Part shown: in pieces, positions 1 to 7,567 of the stretch
How the letters are laid out: the number at the start of each line of letters is the position of its first letter
Position numbering within the stretch: the first letter of the stretch is position 1
From: DAOOVD01 sp035369845
GTDB lineage: Bacteria > Bacillota > Desulfotomaculia > Desulfotomaculales > Pelotomaculaceae
DNA length: 29,839 bases
Reading direction: 5' to 3'
NCBI GenBank assembly: GCA_035369845.1
Contig: DAOOVD010000031.1
Span: forward strand, 1-29,839
Translations under genes and position numbers: made by a program
Notes under the pieces: generated by a model
Told to the model about the DNA's origin: nothing
The model's input: only the letters and a program-made list of their open reading frames with translations
Databases searched by the model: none

Positions 1-40
1 CAGTCCCTGCCCTAGCCGCCGCATCGATCCCGCCCTTCGC

Positions 41-95
41 CCCCGCTTCGCGAGCGGGGAAGGCGGAAGGCGCGGGGACTTCCCGGCGGGGAAGT
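41..95. repeat. Two GC-rich hairpins downstream of rpsF
   Basis: Two perfect inverted repeats lie just beyond the rpsF stop: CCCCGCT/AGCGGGG at 41-47 and 53-59 (5-nt loop), and ACTTCCC/GGGAAGT at 78-84 and 89-95 (4-nt loop). In the rpsF direction neither is followed by a clear T-run, so they are not classical intrinsic terminators. They may instead shape or stabilise mRNA between rpsF and a following gene. In many Firmicutes that gene is ssb, but it is not visible in this window. Confidence 0.5.
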
Positions 96-114
96 TAAAG
101 CTACAGCCTTTTTG

Positions 115-402
115 CTAGTCTTCCTCACGAACGATCATGTGTCTTAATACTTCGTCGGTGATCTTGAACACGCGGTCAAGTTCCGACGCCAGCCTGGGTT
201 CAGCTTTTATCTGAATTATGACGTAAGAACCTTCCCGGAAGTCCTTAACCTCATAAGCCAGTTTGCGCTTGCCCCATTTGTCAAGCTTGATAATCTCTCC
301 ACCGTGGCTTTCAACGATCTCCTTGAACTTCTCGATCACCGCGGCGTTCTTCTCCTCGTCCAGATCGGGACGGATGATAAAGATTACCTCGTACCTGCGC
401 AA
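115..402 (-). CDS. rpsF: 30S ribosomal protein S6
   Basis: A 95-residue S6 protein of the small ribosomal subunit, which binds 16S rRNA together with S18. The start region reads LRRYEVIFIIRPD and the core contains GGEIIKLDKWGKRKLAYEV and REGSYVII, all typical of S6. A longer reading frame extends to 474, but the start I choose is TTG at 402: GGGGAGGAGG sits about 8 nt upstream, and the family normally begins right at this RRYE segment. A near-consensus promoter lies upstream at 488-516. The gene is the first visible member of what is usually an rpsF-ssb-rpsR operon running off the left edge. The identification is secure; the exact start is inferred. Confidence 0.95.
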   Translation of the reverse strand: MRRYEVIFIIRPDLDEEKNAAVIEKFKEIVESHGGEIIKLDKWGKRKLAYEVKDFREGSYVIIQIKAEPRLASELDRVFKITDEVLRHMIVREED

Positions 403-487
403 ACCGTTCACCTCCTCCCCACGGACTGCGGCCCTACCCCCGGGGGTAGAGCAGGGTGGAAACAAAAAAAGCATTTTTGACTAATAA

Positions 488-516
488 ATTATAGCACAGC
501 GGTTCTGAAATGGCAA
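488..516 (-). promoter_or_regulatory. Sigma-A type promoter for rpsF
   Basis: Read on the minus strand there is TTGCCA (511-516), a 17-nt spacer, and a perfect TATAAT (488-493). It lies about 85 nt upstream of the rpsF TTG start, and no other gene intervenes. Spacing and hexamers are close to the housekeeping consensus. Confidence 0.8.
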
Positions 517-585
517 TAAAGAAGGAATATTTGGGTAATCTCAAGCATAAACGGCGGGTAAAACGGGTTGTTTTCACAAAAGTGC

Positions 586-601
586 CGGGCGATATCGCCC
601 G
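586..601. repeat. 16-bp perfect palindrome upstream of the rpsF promoter
   Basis: CGGGCGATATCGCCCG is self-complementary over all 16 bases. It lies about 70 bp upstream of the rpsF -35 hexamer and between the malic enzyme terminator and that promoter. It could be an operator or simply a chance GC dyad; no regulator is identified. Confidence 0.4.
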
Positions 602-641
602 CTTGCTTCAACTCAAGGCGCCGGGCGGTCCGCCAAAAGTC

Positions 642-667
642 TGCCGCATTGTTTCTATAATGCGGCA
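642..667 (-). terminator. Hairpin at the 3' end of the malic enzyme gene
   Basis: TGCCGCATT (642-650) and AATGCGGCA (659-667) form a perfect 9-bp stem with an 8-nt loop, overlapping the last codons and TAG stop of the malic enzyme gene. In the minus-strand direction the stem is followed by GACTTTTGG, a short T-run. It is probably a weak terminator separating this gene from rpsF. Confidence 0.55.
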
Positions 668-2061
668 TGGTTTGGAAAGTCCCTGTCCACACCCGTCTCC
701 ACGGCGGCTTTTTTAACCGCCTCCGATACAATCCGGACCACGTTCTCGTTGAAAACAGAGGGAACGATGTTTTCGGCTGTAAGCTGTTCTCCCGTTATTA
801 TACCCGCCAGGGCATGCGCCGCGGCCAGGCACATTTCACCGTTAATGGTTCTGGCATGGCAGTCGAGAGCCCCCCGGAAGACGCCGGGAAAGGCCAGGGC
901 ATTGTTAATCTGGTTGGGATAATCCGATCTTCCGGTGGCAATGACTCCGGCGATGTCGAATATTGCCTCCGGCTCAACTTCCGGGTCGGGATTGGCCAGG
1001 GCGAAAACCACCGGTTTTTCAGCCATTTTGAGGATGTCCTCCCGCTGCAGCAAGCCCGGCGCCGACACCCCGATGAAAACGTCGGCCCCGGCCATAACGT
1101 CCTTCAGCCCGCCGTGCACGCAGCCCTTGTTGGTATTTTCGGCAATCCAGCGTTTAGACGGTTGGCTGGGCGGGTCGTCCCCGGCTATGGAACCTTTTCT
1201 GTCGCAGACAATGATATCCCGCACGCCTGCACCTATCAGAATTTTTGTAATCGCCACGCCGGCCGCGCCGGCGCCGCTGATTACAACCCTGACTTCAGTC
1301 ATCTCTTTGCCGACCACTTTAAGCGCGTTGATCAAACCCGCCAGAGTTACAATGGCAGTGCCGTGCTGGTCATCGTGAAAAACTGGTATGTCAAGCAGTT
1401 GGGACAGCCTCTCCTCAATTTCGAAACATTTTGGGGCGGCTATGTCTTCCAGGTTTATGCCGCCGAAGGCGGGCGCGCAGGCTGCCACGACCTCGACAAT
1501 CCGGTCCGGATCATGAACGTCTAAGCACAGGGGCACGGCATTAATATTGGCAAACTTTTTGAATAAAACCGACTTGCCCTCCATTACCGGCAGAGCGGCA
1601 GAGGGACCGAGACTGCCCAGACCCAGCACGGCCGATCCGTCCGTTACAATGGCTACTGAATTCCCCTTCATGGTCAATTTGTAAGCCATATTCGGCTCTT
1701 TCGATATGGCCTCCGATACCTCCGCCACACCCGGAGTATATACCAGGGAAAGGTCCTCCCAGTTGGAGAGCGGCCGCTTGGCGCTGATCTCTATTTTCCC
1801 TCCCAGGTGCCTCATAAAGACCCTGTCGGCGACACGGAGAATCCGAACCCCGGGAACCTCTTCCAGAGCCTTGATCAATTCATCGAGAATACTCGCATCG
1901 CGGAGCCTGATCATCAGTTCCCTGATTGTATGGGAAGGAGAGGCGGAAACCAGATCTATGGCGCCGAGGCTGCCCCCCTTTCTGGCGACAATGGTGAGCA
2001 CTCCGGCCAGCATCCCCGGACGGTTGGGCAATTTCAGCCGGACCAGCAGATTAAGCGTCAT
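655..2061 (-). CDS. NAD(P)-dependent malic enzyme with N-terminal ACT domain
   Basis: This 468-residue protein is a malic enzyme (oxidative decarboxylation of malate to pyruvate and CO2). Residues 1-80 form an ACT-type ligand-binding domain (LNLLVRLKLPNRPGMLAGVL), suggesting allosteric control by a small metabolite. The catalytic part starts near residue 100 with VYTPGVAEV (catalytic Tyr about 108), then MEGKSVLFKKFANINAVP (catalytic Lys region), the metal-binding DIAAPKCFEIE and HDDQHGTAIV, and a Rossmann motif GAGAAGVAI. Length is normal for ACT-fused bacterial malic enzymes. The ATG start has GGAGG about 13 nt upstream, which is rather far. It stands alone on the minus strand with AT-rich DNA upstream (about 2140-2220). 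In an anaerobe it may link C4 acids to pyruvate; cofactor preference cannot be read from the sequence. Confidence 0.93.
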   Translation of the reverse strand: MTLNLLVRLKLPNRPGMLAGVLTIVARKGGSLGAIDLVSASPSHTIRELMIRLRDASILDELIKALEEVPGVRILRVADRVFMRHLGGKIEISAKRPLSNWEDLSLVYTPGVAEVSEAISKEPNMAYKLTMKGNSVAIVTDGSAVLGLGSLGPSAALPVMEGKSVLFKKFANINAVPLCLDVHDPDRIVEVVAACAPAFGGINLEDIAAPKCFEIEERLSQLLDIPVFHDDQHGTAIVTLAGLINALKVVGKEMTEVRVVISGAGAAGVAITKILIGAGVRDIIVCDRKGSIAGDDPPSQPSKRWIAENTNKGCVHGGLKDVMAGADVFIGVSAPGLLQREDILKMAEKPVVFALANPDPEVEPEAIFDIAGVIATGRSDYPNQINNALAFPGVFRGALDCHARTINGEMCLAAAHALAGIITGEQLTAENIVPSVFNENVVRIVSEAVKKAAVETGVDRDFPNHAAL

Positions 2062-2142
2062 GCCCGTATTGAAACCTCCCGTTCCGCCTGTTGCCGTGCG
2101 AACTAACCGCAGTCATCCCTAATGCATCCTCCCGACATCTAA

Positions 2143-2172
2143 ATTGTATACTGTATTAATTGTACTGTATTA
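2143..2172. repeat. Tandem direct repeat upstream of the malic enzyme gene
   Basis: ATTGTATACTGTATTA (2143-2158) is followed directly by ATTGTACTGTATTA (2159-2172), the same unit with two bases missing. It lies about 80-110 bp upstream of the malic enzyme ATG, in the only AT-rich stretch there, so it may overlap that gene's promoter or be a regulator-binding site. No regulator can be named. Confidence 0.5.
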
Positions 2173-2284
2173 CTTTCGTATTTTCCATACCTAATCCTTG
2201 CCGCATTAATAAATTCTGACAACAAATCCGTCCAGTTTAGCAAACCGCGCGCCCAGGGCGGTTACAAATTACCGTTCAGTATCC

Positions 2285-2686
2285 GTGCTTCACTCCGAGC
2301 TTATAAACGTTCTCAATTCGGCACACAATAAAGTAAAACTTGAAAAGGTGGTGTTGGTTATTCCTTCCATTAAGCCTTACACATACTCGCATTCCATTCA
2401 GGGAGTTCAGGTAAAACCCCTGACCGAAAACGGCAGGGAGATCAGCATACTTTACAACGGCCGGCTGGCCCGGGCGGGAGCAAATGCCGTCTATATTCAC
2501 TACGGGTTCGGGGACCACGGCGACTGGCAGGATGTAGACAATCAGCCCATGTCGCGCCGGGATGAAGGATGGGAAAAAAGCCTGACGCTGACCAAGGGTA
2601 ACCAGTTGAATTTTTGCTTTAAAGACGGAGCCGGCAACTGGGACAACAACAACGGTTCCAACTGGGCCTACCGTATAACCGGTTAA
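2285..2686 (+). CDS. Stand-alone carbohydrate-binding module protein (CBM25/53-like)
   Basis: About 133 residues, with a beta-sandwich-like domain from residue 55 to the end: ARAGANAVYIHYGFGDHG, then a W-Q-D motif, RRDEGWEKSLTLTKG, LNFCFKDGAGNWDNNNG, and a terminal NWAYRITG. The aromatic spacing and the terminal W-D-N-N-G pattern match starch-binding modules of the CBM25/CBM53 type. There is no catalytic domain, signal peptide or transmembrane segment, so its glycan target (storage glycan or cell wall) is unknown. The longest frame starts at GTG 2285 without a good ribosome binding site. A TTG near residue 24, preceded by AAAGGTGG, is an alternative start. It is one of only two genes on this arm transcribed towards the origin. 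Family assignment is from pattern recognition. Confidence 0.72.
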   Translation: MLHSELINVLNSAHNKVKLEKVVLVIPSIKPYTYSHSIQGVQVKPLTENGREISILYNGRLARAGANAVYIHYGFGDHGDWQDVDNQPMSRRDEGWEKSLTLTKGNQLNFCFKDGAGNWDNNNGSNWAYRITG

Positions 2687-2811
2687 TATGGAAATGCGTC
2701 TTTCCAGCAGAGCCCTGTACCGTCCCGCTCTCCGCCTGCAACGCTGCCGGCGGCATGCCCTGTGCGCGATCGAATGAAAAACTGTTCAATACACAACGGG
2801 CATGAACTTGC

Positions 2812-2938
2812 CCTCCCGGTTGGGTTCAGGACGGCGCGGACGTCCGTGTCCGCCTCAAGGTTCCGGATGGTTCGCCCGCAGTCCGGGACGAAAGCGCTGC
2901 CTTTGCTATCACGTTTGCGCCCTGCGGCAGGGCGCAAA
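2812..2938 (+). other. Coding-like remnant without a start codon
   Basis: One plus-strand frame is open here just after a TGA and reads like real protein, for example DGADVRVRLKVPDGSPAV and RDESAAFAITFAP. It has no start codon or ribosome binding site. Two short segments (16 bp exact, and about 23 of 27 bp) recur near 8289-8304 and 8453-8479. It could be a decayed gene fragment or part of a dispersed repeat. The rest of the 2687-2942 interval shows no gene on either strand. Confidence 0.3.
2914..2938. repeat. Perfect 11-bp stem hairpin after the DUF951 gene
   Basis: TTTGCGCCCTG (2914-2924) and CAGGGCGCAAA (2928-2938) pair perfectly around a 3-nt loop, starting 4 nt beyond the DUF951 stop codon. 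There is no T-run in the minus-strand direction. It probably acts as a 3'-end stabiliser or a terminator of non-classical type. Confidence 0.6.
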
Positions 2939-2942
2939 GCAG

Positions 2943-3155
2943 TCAATTTTCCTCCCGCTCCACTTCGCCGGCGGACGGCCGGACCAAAGACTTTACGGAC
3001 TTCTCAAATTTGGGGCGGGGAAGCATTAAAACCCTTCCGCACCTCAAGCACTTGATCCGGAAATCCACTCCGGTGCGCATGACCTCCCAAAGGTCTCCCC
3101 CGCACGGATGGCTTTTTCTCGTTTTTACTACGTCTCCGACGGAATACTTCTGCAA
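2943..3155 (-). CDS. DUF951 family protein (YyzM-like)
   Basis: A 70-residue protein matching the DUF951 family found near the origin in many Firmicutes. Hallmarks are SVGDVVKTRKSHPCGGDLWEV, then GVDFRIKCLRCGRVLMLPRPKFEK. The conserved cysteines (HPCG and KCLRCG) suggest a small metal-binding or RNA-binding fold; no function is established. The start is TTG at 3155 with AAGGGAG about 9 nt upstream. It lies 25 bp downstream of the MscS gene and is probably co-transcribed with it. It ends in a strong hairpin. Confidence 0.88.
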   Translation of the reverse strand: MQKYSVGDVVKTRKSHPCGGDLWEVMRTGVDFRIKCLRCGRVLMLPRPKFEKSVKSLVRPSAGEVEREEN

Positions 3156-3180
3156 ACCCGTTTTCTCCCTTCAGGCGTTT

Positions 3181-3996
3181 TCAAGCCGTAGACGGCAGTT
3201 TGATGCCCGCTTTGTCCAGGGCCTCCTTCGCCCGTTTCCTCAGTTCGCGCTCCACCTTCCAGTGATGGAGGGGCTTTACTGAGGCAGACAGCCTGATGGT
3301 AATCTCGGACGGACTCAAGGCAACAACACCCAGTACCTCCGGACCGGCGGCGATCAAATCCGGCCACTCCCGGGCAAGACTTTTCCCTGCCTGTCCGAGA
3401 ACATCAACCGCCCTGTCTATATCCTCCCCGCCGGCAATTCCTATATCCACGACCGCCTGAAGGCTGCCGCGGCTGTAGTTCGTCACCTGAGTGATTTTCC
3501 CATTGGGCACGTAATGCACCTGTCCGCCCAAATCCCGCAGTCTGGTAACTCTCAAGCCCATCTCTTCAACAAGGCCGGACACGCCCGCGGTTGTAATGTA
3601 GTCTCCCACCGTGAACTGATCCTCAAAAATAATAAAGAAACCGGTGATTATATCCTGGATCAGGTTTTTGGCGCCAAAGCCGACGGCCAGCCCTACAAAG
3701 CCGGCTCCGGCCAGCAAGCCGCCGGTCTGCACTCCGAACAAGCCGAGAATGGCCACACTCGCTATAAAATAAACGGTATAGCGGATAATGCTCTTGAGCA
3801 GGGTCGCAATAGTCCTGGCGCGATTGGTGCCGGCCAGTGGAAAACCCTCCCTGGCCGCGGTCAGCCTGGTAACGGCGGCATTTCCCAGCCTGACCAGAAA
3901 AAAGGCCCCGGCCAGTACAGCTAAGACGCCCAGCAACTTGTGCAAATCAAATCGCGGCATTAGATTGCGGACAAATTCCTGAAAAAACTGAGACAA
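3181..3996 (-). CDS. mscS: Small-conductance mechanosensitive channel (MscS family)
   Basis: A 271-residue inner-membrane channel that opens under membrane tension to release solutes after hypo-osmotic shock. Three hydrophobic segments lie at about residues 25-45, 66-88 and 92-125. The third is the pore helix, with the small-residue pattern GGLLAGAGFVGLAVGFGAKNLI, which is the MscS hallmark. The cytoplasmic beta domain follows (FEDQFTVGDYITTAGVSG, VPNGKITQVTNYSRG). The longest frame starts at GTG 4005, but that codon abuts the ribosome binding site. TTG at 3996 has GGGGAG 8 nt upstream and is the better start. It sits 30 bp downstream of the M18 aminopeptidase gene and upstream of DUF951, the order of an operon. 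Confidence 0.92.
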   Translation of the reverse strand: MSQFFQEFVRNLMPRFDLHKLLGVLAVLAGAFFLVRLGNAAVTRLTAAREGFPLAGTNRARTIATLLKSIIRYTVYFIASVAILGLFGVQTGGLLAGAGFVGLAVGFGAKNLIQDIITGFFIIFEDQFTVGDYITTAGVSGLVEEMGLRVTRLRDLGGQVHYVPNGKITQVTNYSRGSLQAVVDIGIAGGEDIDRAVDVLGQAGKSLAREWPDLIAAGPEVLGVVALSPSEITIRLSASVKPLHHWKVERELRKRAKEALDKAGIKLPSTA

Positions 3997-4034
3997 GTTT
4001 TTCACTCCCCGAGGCAGCTTTATTCCGGACCGTT

Positions 4035-5447
4035 TCAGCTTGCCAAAAAAACCCCGTAGCCTTTATAGGCCATGTAAATGTCAGCCTTGCTCGCCACTTC
4101 GAACGGCGAGTGCATCCCCAGCAGGGCAACCCCGCAGTCAAGTACGTCCATTCCGTGCGCGGCCATAAGGTGGGCAATCGTTCCCCCGCCGCCCTGGTCG
4201 ACCCTGCCCAGTTCCCCGGTCTGCCAGATTACGCCAGATTCGTTGAACAGCCTTCTCACGAAAGCCACCATTTCGGCGTGCGCGTCGTTAGAAGCCAGCT
4301 TTCCTTTGTGCCCCGTGTATTTGGTAAGCACCACCCCGCAACCCAGGCGGGCGGTGTTCATCTTTTCAACCACGTCGCCGTAGTTTGGATCCAGCCCCAC
4401 GTTCACGTCGGCGGAAAGGGCGCGGGAAGCGGCAAGGCAGCGGTGTAAATGGAGATCGCTGTAACCGGAAGCGCAACGCCCGATTATTTCCGCCACCACG
4501 TTTTTGAAAAACGCCGCGCTCATGCCGGTGTTGCCGTGGCTGCCCACTTCCTCCTTGTCTGCGAGCACCACCAGGGCGGTATGCTCCGGCGCCTGCATCC
4601 CTGCTGCGGCCCGCAGGCAGGCATAGGCGCAAACGCGGTCGTCCTGGCCGTATCCGCCTACGAAACTGCGGTCAAAGCCCACGTCCCTGGCCGGCCACGC
4701 AGGTACGAGCTCCAGTTCCGCGCTGATCAGGTCCTCCTCGGTTATGCCGTAAAGCCTGTTTAGATGCTCCAATACCGCGAGCTTAAAGCGGTTTTTCAAC
4801 TCCTCACCGCCGACGGGTATGCCGCCGGCCAGAATATTGAGGTTTTCGCCGGGCACGGCATCGGCCATTTTTTTGTCCATCTGCTCCCCGGCCAGGTGGG
4901 GCAGGAGGTCGGCAACCGTAAAAACGGGATCGCCCGGCGCTTCCCCCACGACGACCCGGACAGCCTCCCCGCTGTTTTTTACCACCACACCGTGCAGCGC
5001 AAGGGGCACGGCCAGCCACTGGTATTTTTTTATGCCGCCGTAATAATGAGTTTTTAAAAGAACCAGACCGTCTTCCTCATAAACGGGCTGGGGCTTCAAA
5101 TCCAGGCGGGGGCTGTCGATATGCGCGCCCACAATGTTAAAGCCCTGCTCCACCGGCCTTTTTCCTATTACAGCGAGTATTACCGTCTTCTGGCGGTTGA
5201 CGGCGAAGACCTTGTCCCCCGGCTTCAGAAACTTTTTCCCTTCCAGGGGATGAAAACCCGCCCCGCTTATAAAATTTAAGGCAGCCGCAATCGCCTCCCG
5301 CTCCGTCTTGGCCATGTCGAGAAATCTTTTGTACTCCTCGGAAAAAGCCGCGGCAAGCAACCTTTCCTCCCCGCTCATGCGGTCCCAGGCGTTTCGCCTG
5401 CGGTAGGCGAATACCGAAGCGGGATGCTGCCCGGTTTCCACATCCAT
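4035..5447 (-). CDS. M18 family zinc aminopeptidase
   Basis: A 470-residue metallopeptidase of family M18 (aminopeptidase I type), which removes N-terminal residues, often acidic ones, from peptides in the cytoplasm. The di-zinc ligands are visible in order: His about 109 in GAHIDSPRLD, Asp in GQDDRVCAY, the Glu pair in ADKEEVGSHGNTGM, Asp in ALSADVNVG, and His in LLGMHSPFEVASK near the C-terminus. VDQGGGGTIAHLMA is also conserved. Length is normal for the family. The ATG start at 5447 follows GGGAGGGG by about 5 nt. It is followed within 40 bp by mscS. The family assignment is firm; the exact substrate preference is not known. Confidence 0.93.
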   Translation of the reverse strand: MDVETGQHPASVFAYRRRNAWDRMSGEERLLAAAFSEEYKRFLDMAKTEREAIAAALNFISGAGFHPLEGKKFLKPGDKVFAVNRQKTVILAVIGKRPVEQGFNIVGAHIDSPRLDLKPQPVYEEDGLVLLKTHYYGGIKKYQWLAVPLALHGVVVKNSGEAVRVVVGEAPGDPVFTVADLLPHLAGEQMDKKMADAVPGENLNILAGGIPVGGEELKNRFKLAVLEHLNRLYGITEEDLISAELELVPAWPARDVGFDRSFVGGYGQDDRVCAYACLRAAAGMQAPEHTALVVLADKEEVGSHGNTGMSAAFFKNVVAEIIGRCASGYSDLHLHRCLAASRALSADVNVGLDPNYGDVVEKMNTARLGCGVVLTKYTGHKGKLASNDAHAEMVAFVRRLFNESGVIWQTGELGRVDQGGGGTIAHLMAAHGMDVLDCGVALLGMHSPFEVASKADIYMAYKGYGVFLAS

Positions 5448-5534
5448 AATTACCCCTCCCTGTTCTACGGCTTGCCGGCCGGCTGACGCCGTCCGCCCTG
5501 ATTATTTTACCCTAAACGTGCCGCATATGAGTCT

Positions 5535-6236
5535 TCAAATGCTTCCGGCAGGCCAAACCCGCTCGTAGTTTTGCGGGGGTTGCAGTTGAAGAGGCCTGTT
5601 AATGGCCTCAAAAAGGGGCTCGAAATAAGGCAAAAGTCTGGAGCCCTGAAACGCGGTGGCCTGCGGCGCCGGGGATTGCGGCCAGCCTTTTTGAAACTCA
5701 GGTCTCTGAAACGGCGCCATCAGCGTAATAACAATCATTACTACGATCAGGCCTTCAGCCAGGCCGAAAAAAAGTCCGCCCAGGCGATTGAGGGGCCCCA
5801 AAAAACTGAAGTCGGCAATTTTGGTAAAGACCCTGCCGGCCAGGTTTACCGCCCATGCTGTAAAAAAAAGCAAAAGCAAAAAGCTGATCGCCTCCAGAAT
5901 GCCGGAAGCGAAAATTTGCGCCAGGTAATCGCCCAATTGACCGGGCTGGTTTAACGCCGCGAATTCTGCGGCAGGCTTTCCGTATGTCAGCGGCGGCGTC
6001 GCATTTTTGGACGGCAGCCAGAATTTCAACAGGCTTCCGGCCAGCGGCAACAGTTTCTCATCCAGATTCCACTGCGTGGAAAAATATTCGGCAAGCTGCC
6101 CGTAATAGGAGTAGGCCACCAAAATGCCGGCGAGCGTTCCGGCCAGCTTGGCGATACCGGCAACAAGGCCGCAGCGAAGTCCCTGCAAAGCAAAAAAAGC
6201 CAGAATTACGACGATCAGCCAGTCAAGCCAGTTCAT
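5535..6236 (-). CDS. CvpA family membrane protein
   Basis: A 233-residue integral membrane protein of the CvpA (colicin V production) family. The N-terminus MNWLDWLIVVILAFFALQGLRCGLV is hydrophobic and typical of CvpA, with a further helix at about 27-45, a middle soluble stretch (about 70-105), and two more helices at about 110-140 and 150-175. The final 60 residues are proline-rich and soluble. Family members are linked to envelope homeostasis and secretion, but no biochemical activity is established. The ATG at 6236 has AGGGGGG about 10 nt upstream, and a well-formed promoter lies at 6300-6327, so it probably begins its own transcript. Confidence 0.85.
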   Translation of the reverse strand: MNWLDWLIVVILAFFALQGLRCGLVAGIAKLAGTLAGILVAYSYYGQLAEYFSTQWNLDEKLLPLAGSLLKFWLPSKNATPPLTYGKPAAEFAALNQPGQLGDYLAQIFASGILEAISFLLLLFFTAWAVNLAGRVFTKIADFSFLGPLNRLGGLFFGLAEGLIVVMIVITLMAPFQRPEFQKGWPQSPAPQATAFQGSRLLPYFEPLFEAINRPLQLQPPQNYERVWPAGSI

Positions 6237-6299
6237 TTCTCAACCGCCCCCCTGTCTCAATTTTTTGAAGCCATACTTTTTAATTGTTATCAATTATTA

Positions 6300-6327
6300 A
6301 TTATATGGGATACCGGAATTATGTGAA
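6300..6327 (-). promoter_or_regulatory. Sigma-A type promoter for the cvpA-like gene
   Basis: On the minus strand TTCACA (6322-6327), a 16-nt spacer and TATAAT (6300-6305) lie about 65 nt upstream of the cvpA-like start, in the gap after the YkvI-like gene. Confidence 0.65.
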
Positions 6328-6334
6328 ATGTTTT

Positions 6335-7402
6335 TTAACGTATCCGGAACAATTTAGAAACGGGTACGAGCAACAGGGAGATTATGAGCACAAGCCCGGC
6401 ATAACCGAACACGGGGTACAATAGGCGGACCAGGCCGGCAAAACCCACCCCGGAAAGAGGAAAGGCCAGAAGGCAGGAGCCCGTCCCAAAGAGCCGGTAC
6501 CGGCGCCCGCCCTCCGGTGCGAGCCTGCTGGCAATGCCGTGAGCGCTGGCAATGGCGGTGGTCAGAATGGCGAGCCAGATCAAAAAGCCGAGGGCCGGGC
6601 GAAAGCCGGGCCCGACATGTCCGGCCAGATACAGCAGTGGTATCTGGCAGTACGCGGCTTCCGGGAGATAGGCCAATCCGGCGGCGGCAACCAGGTATAC
6701 CGCCAACCCCAGCAGCAGCCCTCCCAGCGCGCCGCCGGCCACTCCCGTCCTCAAGGAGACGCTTTTGCCCAGCGAAGCGAGAACGGCGACGGGAACCACC
6801 ATGTTATAGGAAACATACAAAAAGCCGGCAGGCGCCCAATGGCCGGCAACCCCGCCGCCTGACCGGAAAACCGCCGCCTGTCCCCCGTCCACTCCCGCAA
6901 CAATAAGAGCGGCCAGGGAAATCGCAGACACGGCAAGAAACTTGAGAGGAACGAGAAAAACACTGGCAGTGAGCACTCCCTCCAGCCCTCCCCAGACAAC
7001 TGCCGAAGTCAGCAACGCCACCGCCAGCACTCCGGCCCTGGCCGGCAGGCCGAACTGCTCGCCGAACACGGCCGCGCTGCCGGCCAGCATCACGCTCAGA
7101 CCCCCGAAGAGCATGATCAAATTCAATACATCCATAAGTTTGCTGCCCAGCGGCCCCAGTAAAAAACCGATGATTTCCATATAGCTGGCCGACTTCAGCT
7201 TAACCGAAAGGAACATCACCAGTCCTCCCAAATATGCAAACAATACCGTTGCCAAAACCACTCCTTTCATTCCATCCCTTCCGTGCAGTATAAAAAACTG
7301 CATGATCTCCTGACCCGACGCAAATCCCGCACCGATCACCCCGCCCATGTAGAGCATGGCGACTTTCATCAGCACCAGCAAACCGCCCTTCCGCACGCCC
7401 AA
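6335..7402 (-). CDS. YkvI-type multi-spanning membrane protein
   Basis: About 355 residues with roughly ten hydrophobic helices. The first helix region KVAMLYMGGVIGAGFASGQE matches the YkvI group of the APC/LeuT-fold superfamily: the G-x-G-A-G-F-A-S-G-Q-E motif marks the broken substrate-binding helix. Members are suspected secondary transporters of amino acids or related solutes. No substrate can be assigned. The longest frame begins at 7438. ATG at 7408 sits almost on the GGGGG ribosome binding site, so TTG at 7402, 7 nt from it, is preferred. It is transcribed divergently from yyaC. Confidence 0.8.
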   Translation of the reverse strand: MGVRKGGLLVLMKVAMLYMGGVIGAGFASGQEIMQFFILHGRDGMKGVVLATVLFAYLGGLVMFLSVKLKSASYMEIIGFLLGPLGSKLMDVLNLIMLFGGLSVMLAGSAAVFGEQFGLPARAGVLAVALLTSAVVWGGLEGVLTASVFLVPLKFLAVSAISLAALIVAGVDGGQAAVFRSGGGVAGHWAPAGFLYVSYNMVVPVAVLASLGKSVSLRTGVAGGALGGLLLGLAVYLVAAAGLAYLPEAAYCQIPLLYLAGHVGPGFRPALGFLIWLAILTTAIASAHGIASRLAPEGGRRYRLFGTGSCLLAFPLSGVGFAGLVRLLYPVFGYAGLVLIISLLLVPVSKLFRIR

Positions 7403-7505
7403 AACCATTCCCCCTTTTCCGGGACCTTCGGACTGCAAAAAGCAGGCACTAGTCCATAGTTATGCTCCCAAAGCGAAGCTATTTCAAAAAAAATGCACGT
7501 TATGG

Positions 7506-7534
7506 GAATATCGCGGGCCGTCGGCGGAAATAAA
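7506..7534 (+). promoter_or_regulatory. Possible forespore (sigma-F type) promoter for yyaC
   Basis: GAATA (7506-7510), 15 nt, then GGAAATAAA (7526-7534) resembles the Bacillus sigma-F pattern (GYATA about 15-16 nt from GGNNANANT) with one or two deviations. It lies 33 nt upstream of the yyaC ATG. No sigma-A promoter is evident. The match is by eye and tentative. Confidence 0.4.
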
Positions 7535-7567
7535 TATAACATGCGCGCGACACGGGGGTGGAATCAG

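Noticed and set aside
510..716. A 68-codon plus-strand ORF with a basic N-terminus
   Set aside because: It overlaps the rpsF promoter, crosses the malic enzyme terminator and 3' end, and has no convincing ribosome binding site.
2762..3055. Plus-strand ORF of 97 codons overlapping the DUF951 gene
   Set aside because: It is antisense to DUF951 at its end, Arg/Pro-rich, and has no ribosome binding site.
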